The notes below the pieces were generated by a model. It had not been told where the DNA came from, made no database searches, and saw nothing but the letters and a program-made list of their open reading frames with translations. Below, piece after piece: positions 60,169 to 64,000 of a stretch of DNA of 64,000 nucleotides. Position 1 is the stretch's first letter; every line of letters starts with the position of its first letter. Both the position numbers and the translations under genes were made by a program. Where the stretch lies: contig AP018040.2 of NCBI GenBank assembly GCA_002356435.2, positions 2,418,001 through 2,482,000 on the forward strand. Direction: 5' to 3'. The DNA is from Petrimonas sp. IBARAKI. Lineage in GTDB: Bacteria; Bacteroidota; Bacteroidia; Bacteroidales; Dysgonomonadaceae.

Positions 60169-60254
60169 TTTAATTCAGCTGATGTTGTAATATTGAAACG
60201 ACAAAGATAACACAAAAAAACGTTTGATAAGAAAAATACTCAGGGGCAATGTTC

Positions 60255-61850
60255 TTACAATGTCACGTCAACCCGCACCCTGCCCAGTAAAGCGCCGGGA
60301 TGATCGCGATACGTGAACCGATGAACGTATTCCACACGCAAAAGTCCCAGGAGATTCGTGATTCCAACGGTTCCCTCCACATAGGGGGCTGAGCCGTACC
60401 GGTAGGATACCGGCGGAAAATCGTAGATGAGAGAAGAGGGGGAAAGCAACGGGTCGTTTTTGCTGCTCAGCCTACCGTAAGAGGCGCGCAACGAGATCAA
60501 CTCTTTTGCTCCCAGATCGTCCAGCAGTGCGATCTTTGCCAACAGGAAATCATCGCCTACAAAAGTCGTCCGAATCGTATACTGCTCATCGGCAACAAAC
60601 TCCAGGGCCCGGTTCAGGAAGAACGCGTTGTTCTCGATATGATGTTTATATCGTTGGTTGGGATAGACTAGTAGCGGAAAGGGCACTGCGTCCCACACTT
60701 TTGAAAATTCCCCCACGGCATCCAGTCGTCCAGCGTAACCCAAGTAGAAACGTTTTTGTGCGGAGAACTCCGTTCTGTGGTATGTAGCACCTCCTTCGGG
60801 TAAATGTACGAAGCCGATGGAGTGTGAAAGAAAAAAGACGGGACTTGTCACATCGACAGGTTTTCGTTTGCGTTTTTGCTGTAAATAGGCCTCTTCGAAA
60901 GAGTAGCGCAGCAGCACCCCACCCTCGGAAGTGTCCAGCCCATCGTATGCGGTAAGCCCGGCGTCGGAACTCCTCCGGAACTCCAGTTCTCCCTGCGGGA
61001 TCAACCTCGATTTTCGCCACCAGAAGGTGTGCGCAAGACCGTTTTTGTACTCCCTCTCGTAGTTTATCTCGGCAAAGTTGCGGTACGTCGCTTCGTTAAC
61101 CGACCTCCGGTAGGTAATCAGCAACAGGTCGTTTAGAGAACGCGGGTGCATCTCGCCGGGGGAGAACAGATCGTTTTCATACACCAGGCGCATATTGTTT
61201 TTGGGGAATTCGTCCTCATGATAGGCTTTTTTATCGAACGACCAGACGGCTTCTCCGCGGTACTTGAACTGCTGGTCTTTAAAACCATAAGCCAAGTATC
61301 CCTTCATAAAAAAATGGGGACTCAGGCGCGAATTGGATGCTGCTCCCGCCCGCAGGCGGACGCCTTCGACGGGATTGTAAGTGGGAAGAGTCTGGATCCT
61401 GCCAAAATCGAACGTGTTGGTCTCCGGGTTTCCCAGCGGGATCCAGTCGTCCATCACAAACCGGGCCGCCTTGCTCAGCAACGATACGGCCTTCCCGGGT
61501 TTCACGACAGCGCCGCCCGGCGGCGATAACAGTGCCGTCTCACGGTCCTGGGGCACCAGCGCGATGCGAAGCGGAGCATACCCATAGTCCTCCGGCAAGA
61601 GGTAAGTCAGGCTATACCCTTCTCCCACACTCACCAGGCGGTTATTCTTCAATGAATCGGGTACCTGAAGTGAGAATTCACCCACATTACTGGCCACTAC
61701 TCCGATCTTGGTATGCTCCACAAAGATCGCGGCGTAGGGGACCGGCGTATTGTACTGCGCATCGATAACTACCCCACTGACCTCTTTGTATTGAGCAAGT
61801 ACTGGCAGGCTTAATACCGGCAAGAAAAACAGAATCAGAAACTTCCTCAT
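60255..61850 (-). CDS. DUF5686-like outer-membrane protein with CarboxypepD_reg domain
   Basis: A 531-residue exported protein (signal ending LPVLAQ). A carboxypeptidase-regulatory-like domain (about 24-95, VSGVVIDAQYNTPVPYAAIFV) is followed by a predicted beta-barrel with the DUF5686 hallmark YNPVEGVRLRAGAASNSRLSP. Full DUF5686 proteins are usually about 800 residues, so this is a short form. Function unknown. It is 14 bases downstream of ettA, so the two form an operon. Confidence 0.82.
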   Translation of the reverse strand: MRKFLILFFLPVLSLPVLAQYKEVSGVVIDAQYNTPVPYAAIFVEHTKIGVVASNVGEFSLQVPDSLKNNRLVSVGEGYSLTYLLPEDYGYAPLRIALVPQDRETALLSPPGGAVVKPGKAVSLLSKAARFVMDDWIPLGNPETNTFDFGRIQTLPTYNPVEGVRLRAGAASNSRLSPHFFMKGYLAYGFKDQQFKYRGEAVWSFDKKAYHEDEFPKNNMRLVYENDLFSPGEMHPRSLNDLLLITYRRSVNEATYRNFAEINYEREYKNGLAHTFWWRKSRLIPQGELEFRRSSDAGLTAYDGLDTSEGGVLLRYSFEEAYLQQKRKRKPVDVTSPVFFLSHSIGFVHLPEGGATYHRTEFSAQKRFYLGYAGRLDAVGEFSKVWDAVPFPLLVYPNQRYKHHIENNAFFLNRALEFVADEQYTIRTTFVGDDFLLAKIALLDDLGAKELISLRASYGRLSSKNDPLLSPSSLIYDFPPVSYRYGSAPYVEGTVGITNLLGLLRVEYVHRFTYRDHPGALLGRVRVDVTL

Positions 61851-61864
61851 TCTTAATTTTCTGT

Positions 61865-63544
61865 TTACAGCTTCCGGTAGCGTACCCTTTTCGGCTCTAC
61901 GTTGCCTAGGCGCATTTTCTTGTTCTCCTCATACTCGCTATAGGAACCCTCGAAATAAAATACTTCTGAATTTCCTTCAAACGCAAGGATATGGGTACAG
62001 ATACGATCCAGGAACCACCGGTCGTGCGAGATCACCACGGCACATCCGGCAAAGTTTTCCAGCCCTTCTTCCAGTGCACGGAGGGTATTCACGTCGATAT
62101 CGTTGGTCGGCTCGTCGAGCAACAGTACGTTTGCCCCAGCTTTGAGTGTCAATGCCAGGTGTAGACGGTTTCGTTCACCGCCGGAAAGAACACCGCACAG
62201 TTTTTCCTGGTCCGCTCCCGAGAAATTGAATCGCGACAGGTATGCCCGGGAGTTCACCTCTTTGCCCCCCACGCGTACAAACTCCAATCCACCGGACACC
62301 ACCTGATAGACGGTCTTACCGGGATCGATGGCTTCGTGAGCCTGATCCACATAAGCCGTAACAACGGTCTCTCCCACCTCGAACGAGCCATTGTCCGGGG
62401 TCTCCATTCCCTGTATCAATCGGAAAAGGGTGGTTTTTCCAGCACCGTTGGGGCCGATAACGCCAACGATCCCGTTGGGTGGAAGCATGAAGTTAAGGTT
62501 GTCGAACAGCAGCTTGTCACCAAAGGCTTTCTTCACGTTTCTAGCTTCAATCACCTTGTTTCCTAACCGGGGGCCGTTGGGAATAAAAATCTCCAGTTTC
62601 TCCTCACGCTCTTTCTGATCCTGGTTCAGGAGTTGCTCGTACGAGTTCAGACGTGCTTTTCCTTTGGCCTGGCGCGCCTTGGGCGCCAGGTTGATCCATT
62701 CCAGCTCCCGTTCCAGCGTTTTGCGACGCTTGCTCACCTGCTTCTCTTCCTGTTCCATCCGTTTGGTTTTCTGCTCCAGCCACGAGGTGTAGTTCCCTTT
62801 CCAGGGGATTCCCTCACCGCGGTCGAGTTCGAGGATCCAGCCCGCCACATGGTCGAGGAAGTAACGGTCGTGCGTGATACAGATCACCGTTCCCTTGTAC
62901 TGCTGCAAATGCTGCTCCAGCCAGTCGATCGACTCGGCATCGAGGTGGTTGGTCGGCTCGTCGAGAAGCAACACGTCTGGCTCCTGCAGTAGCAGGCGGC
63001 ACAGTGCCACCCGGCGGCGTTCACCTCCTGAAAGTTCACGGACCGGCTGTTCTTCAGGCGGACAGCGAAGGGCATCCATCGCACGCTCCAGGCGATTATC
63101 GATGTTCCACGCGTCGACGGCATCCAGCTTGTCCTGCAATTCTGCCTGGCGGTCGAACAGCTTGTTCATCTTTTCCTCATCCTCGTAATATTCGGGCAAT
63201 CCGAACTTCAGGTTGATCTCTTCATATTCCGCCAGCAGGTCCATCACCGGCTGCACTCCTTCACGAACGATTTCGATCACCGATTTGTCTTCATCCAGTT
63301 TCGGGTCCTGTTCCAGGTATCCCACCGAGAAACTTTTATCGGAGACTACTTCGCCCTGGTACTCCTTTTCAATCCCAGCAATAATCTTCAGCAGGGTAGA
63401 TTTACCGGAACCGTTCAGCCCGATGATGCCAATCTTGGCACCGTAGAAGAAGGAGAGGTAGATATCCTTCAACACCTGTTTGTGGGGAGGGAACGTTTTA
63501 CTTACCCCCACCATGGAAAAAATAATCTTTTTATCGTCAGCCAT
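61865..63544 (-). CDS. ettA: Energy-dependent translational throttle protein EttA (ABC-F)
   Basis: A 559-residue ABC-F ATPase with two nucleotide-binding domains: Walker A GLNGSGKST and GPNGAGKTT, ABC signatures LSGGERRRVALCRLL and LSGGERNRLHLAL, and Walker B-type VLLLDEPTNHLDAES. The arm and linker between domains are charged. EttA binds the ribosomal E site and gates translation elongation according to ATP/ADP ratio. A consensus promoter lies upstream. Confidence 0.95.
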   Translation of the reverse strand: MADDKKIIFSMVGVSKTFPPHKQVLKDIYLSFFYGAKIGIIGLNGSGKSTLLKIIAGIEKEYQGEVVSDKSFSVGYLEQDPKLDEDKSVIEIVREGVQPVMDLLAEYEEINLKFGLPEYYEDEEKMNKLFDRQAELQDKLDAVDAWNIDNRLERAMDALRCPPEEQPVRELSGGERRRVALCRLLLQEPDVLLLDEPTNHLDAESIDWLEQHLQQYKGTVICITHDRYFLDHVAGWILELDRGEGIPWKGNYTSWLEQKTKRMEQEEKQVSKRRKTLERELEWINLAPKARQAKGKARLNSYEQLLNQDQKEREEKLEIFIPNGPRLGNKVIEARNVKKAFGDKLLFDNLNFMLPPNGIVGVIGPNGAGKTTLFRLIQGMETPDNGSFEVGETVVTAYVDQAHEAIDPGKTVYQVVSGGLEFVRVGGKEVNSRAYLSRFNFSGADQEKLCGVLSGGERNRLHLALTLKAGANVLLLDEPTNDIDVNTLRALEEGLENFAGCAVVISHDRWFLDRICTHILAFEGNSEVFYFEGSYSEYEENKKMRLGNVEPKRVRYRKL

Positions 63545-63643
63545 ATCTGTTTTTAGTCAGTTTATTCAATATTTTATCAATGTCCCGTCCCTCTAAGTCG
63601 ATATAAATCAACATTTTTCAACCCGACCTTTCGTAACGGAGCA

Positions 63644-63676
63644 CAAAGATAGTAAAAATGACGGAAAAAGGGCAAA
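63644..63676 (-). promoter_or_regulatory. Bacteroidetes-type promoter of ettA
   Basis: On the minus strand, TTTG (63673-63676) and TATCTTTG (63644-63651) are separated by 21 bases, matching the TTTG-N19/21-TAnnTTTG consensus of Bacteroidetes housekeeping promoters. It lies about 100 bases upstream of the start. Confidence 0.65.
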
Positions 63677-63781
63677 ACCAGAAGACAAGCATGAATGAAG
63701 AGGCCGTTTCCGTATGTTCGTTTAAAATTGTAATTTTACACGGTTTAAAATTCTGATTGCAGGAAGCGTTGGAATAACAGA

Positions 63782-64000
63782 ATGGAACGAATGGATTACA
63801 GGGACACCGTTTTTATTTCAGTGGTAGAAAACCTCAGTTTCTCGAAAGCAGCCGATGAGCTAAACATCAGTCAGCCTGCGGTAACAAGGCACATCAAAGA
63901 GTTGGAAGAGAGGTATCACACCAACCTTTTCGAACGTAAAGGCAACAAGATTTACCTGACGCGGGCAGGAGAGAAAGTATACCACACGTTTAAGCTGATC
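63782..64000 (+). CDS. LysR-family regulator, N-terminal part, cut by window edge
   Basis: An open frame from the ATG at 63782 (or 63791) runs off the right edge. The first 73 residues are a LysR winged helix: SVVENLSFSKAADELNISQP, then VTRHIKELEERYHTNLFERKG, NKIYLTRAGEKVY. The effector domain and the regulated genes lie outside the window. Confidence 0.9.
   Translation, partial: MERMDYRDTVFISVVENLSFSKAADELNISQPAVTRHIKELEERYHTNLFERKGNKIYLTRAGEKVYHTFKLI

Noticed and set aside
1-64000. CRISPR arrays and phage structural genes
   Set aside because: I looked for regularly spaced short repeats, cas-like proteins, and capsid, tail or terminase proteins, and saw none. The only strong repeats are the four small-gene copies and the pntB duplication.

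Overview
The window looks like a chromosomal segment of a member of the Bacteroidales, most likely close to the Dysgonomonadaceae (Proteiniphilum/Petrimonas-like). The evidence is SusC/SusD pairs, Mfa-type (type V) fimbriae, DUF4492 next to cydAB, split pntAA/pntAB/pntB, secreted Gfo/Idh and DUF1080 proteins, and -7 promoter elements of the TAnnTTTG type. The genus is an inference; no rRNA gene is present.

Layout. (1) 1-7.4 kb, GC-rich, minus strand: a sialic-acid operon (FadR-type GntR regulator, N-acetylneuraminate lyase, SusC, SusD, and a sialidase cut by the window edge). A perfect FadR-family operator palindrome lies upstream. (2) 7.4-23.9 kb, AT-rich accessory island: a DnaQ-like exonuclease-BRCT protein next to a nuclease-helicase (DUF2075-like); a HigA-like antitoxin with an AbiEii-like nucleotidyltransferase; an AAA/DUF4143 ATPase; a class C beta-lactamase-like hydrolase; a candidate toxin-antitoxin-SecB-like chaperone operon; a RibD/DHFR-like reductase; a secreted unknown; a tiny membrane protein; an accessory RsgA GTPase; tRNA-Val(GAC); and an IS110-family element. 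Four copies of one small gene, three of them decayed, punctuate this island and separate its cargo modules. (3) 23.9-37.6 kb, plus strand: a DUF4382 lipoprotein, two AraC regulators and a six-gene Mfa-type fimbrial operon. (4) 37.7-47.6 kb, core metabolism: rsmG, a DUF4163/RsiV-like lipoprotein, cydAB with DUF4492, DUF3467, the proton-translocating transhydrogenase genes, and class II fructose-bisphosphate aldolase. (5) 47.7-64 kb: a fimbrillin/propeller lipoprotein with a 45-residue partner peptide, a membrane AraC regulator, a secreted sugar-oxidation cluster, a TPR protein, glnS, tsaD, a DUF5686-like protein, ettA, and the start of a LysR regulator.

Most notable observations: pntB carries a tandem, in-frame, nearly identical duplication of the whole NADP(H)-binding domain III. 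The operon at 17.2-18.7 kb has the architecture of a toxin-antitoxin-chaperone (TAC) system with a toxin whose family I cannot name. The repeat-punctuated island shows deletion footprints, including a relic of a second ATPase gene. The region 3' of the IS110 transposase has a promoter-like element and foldable sequence that could encode a bridge RNA.
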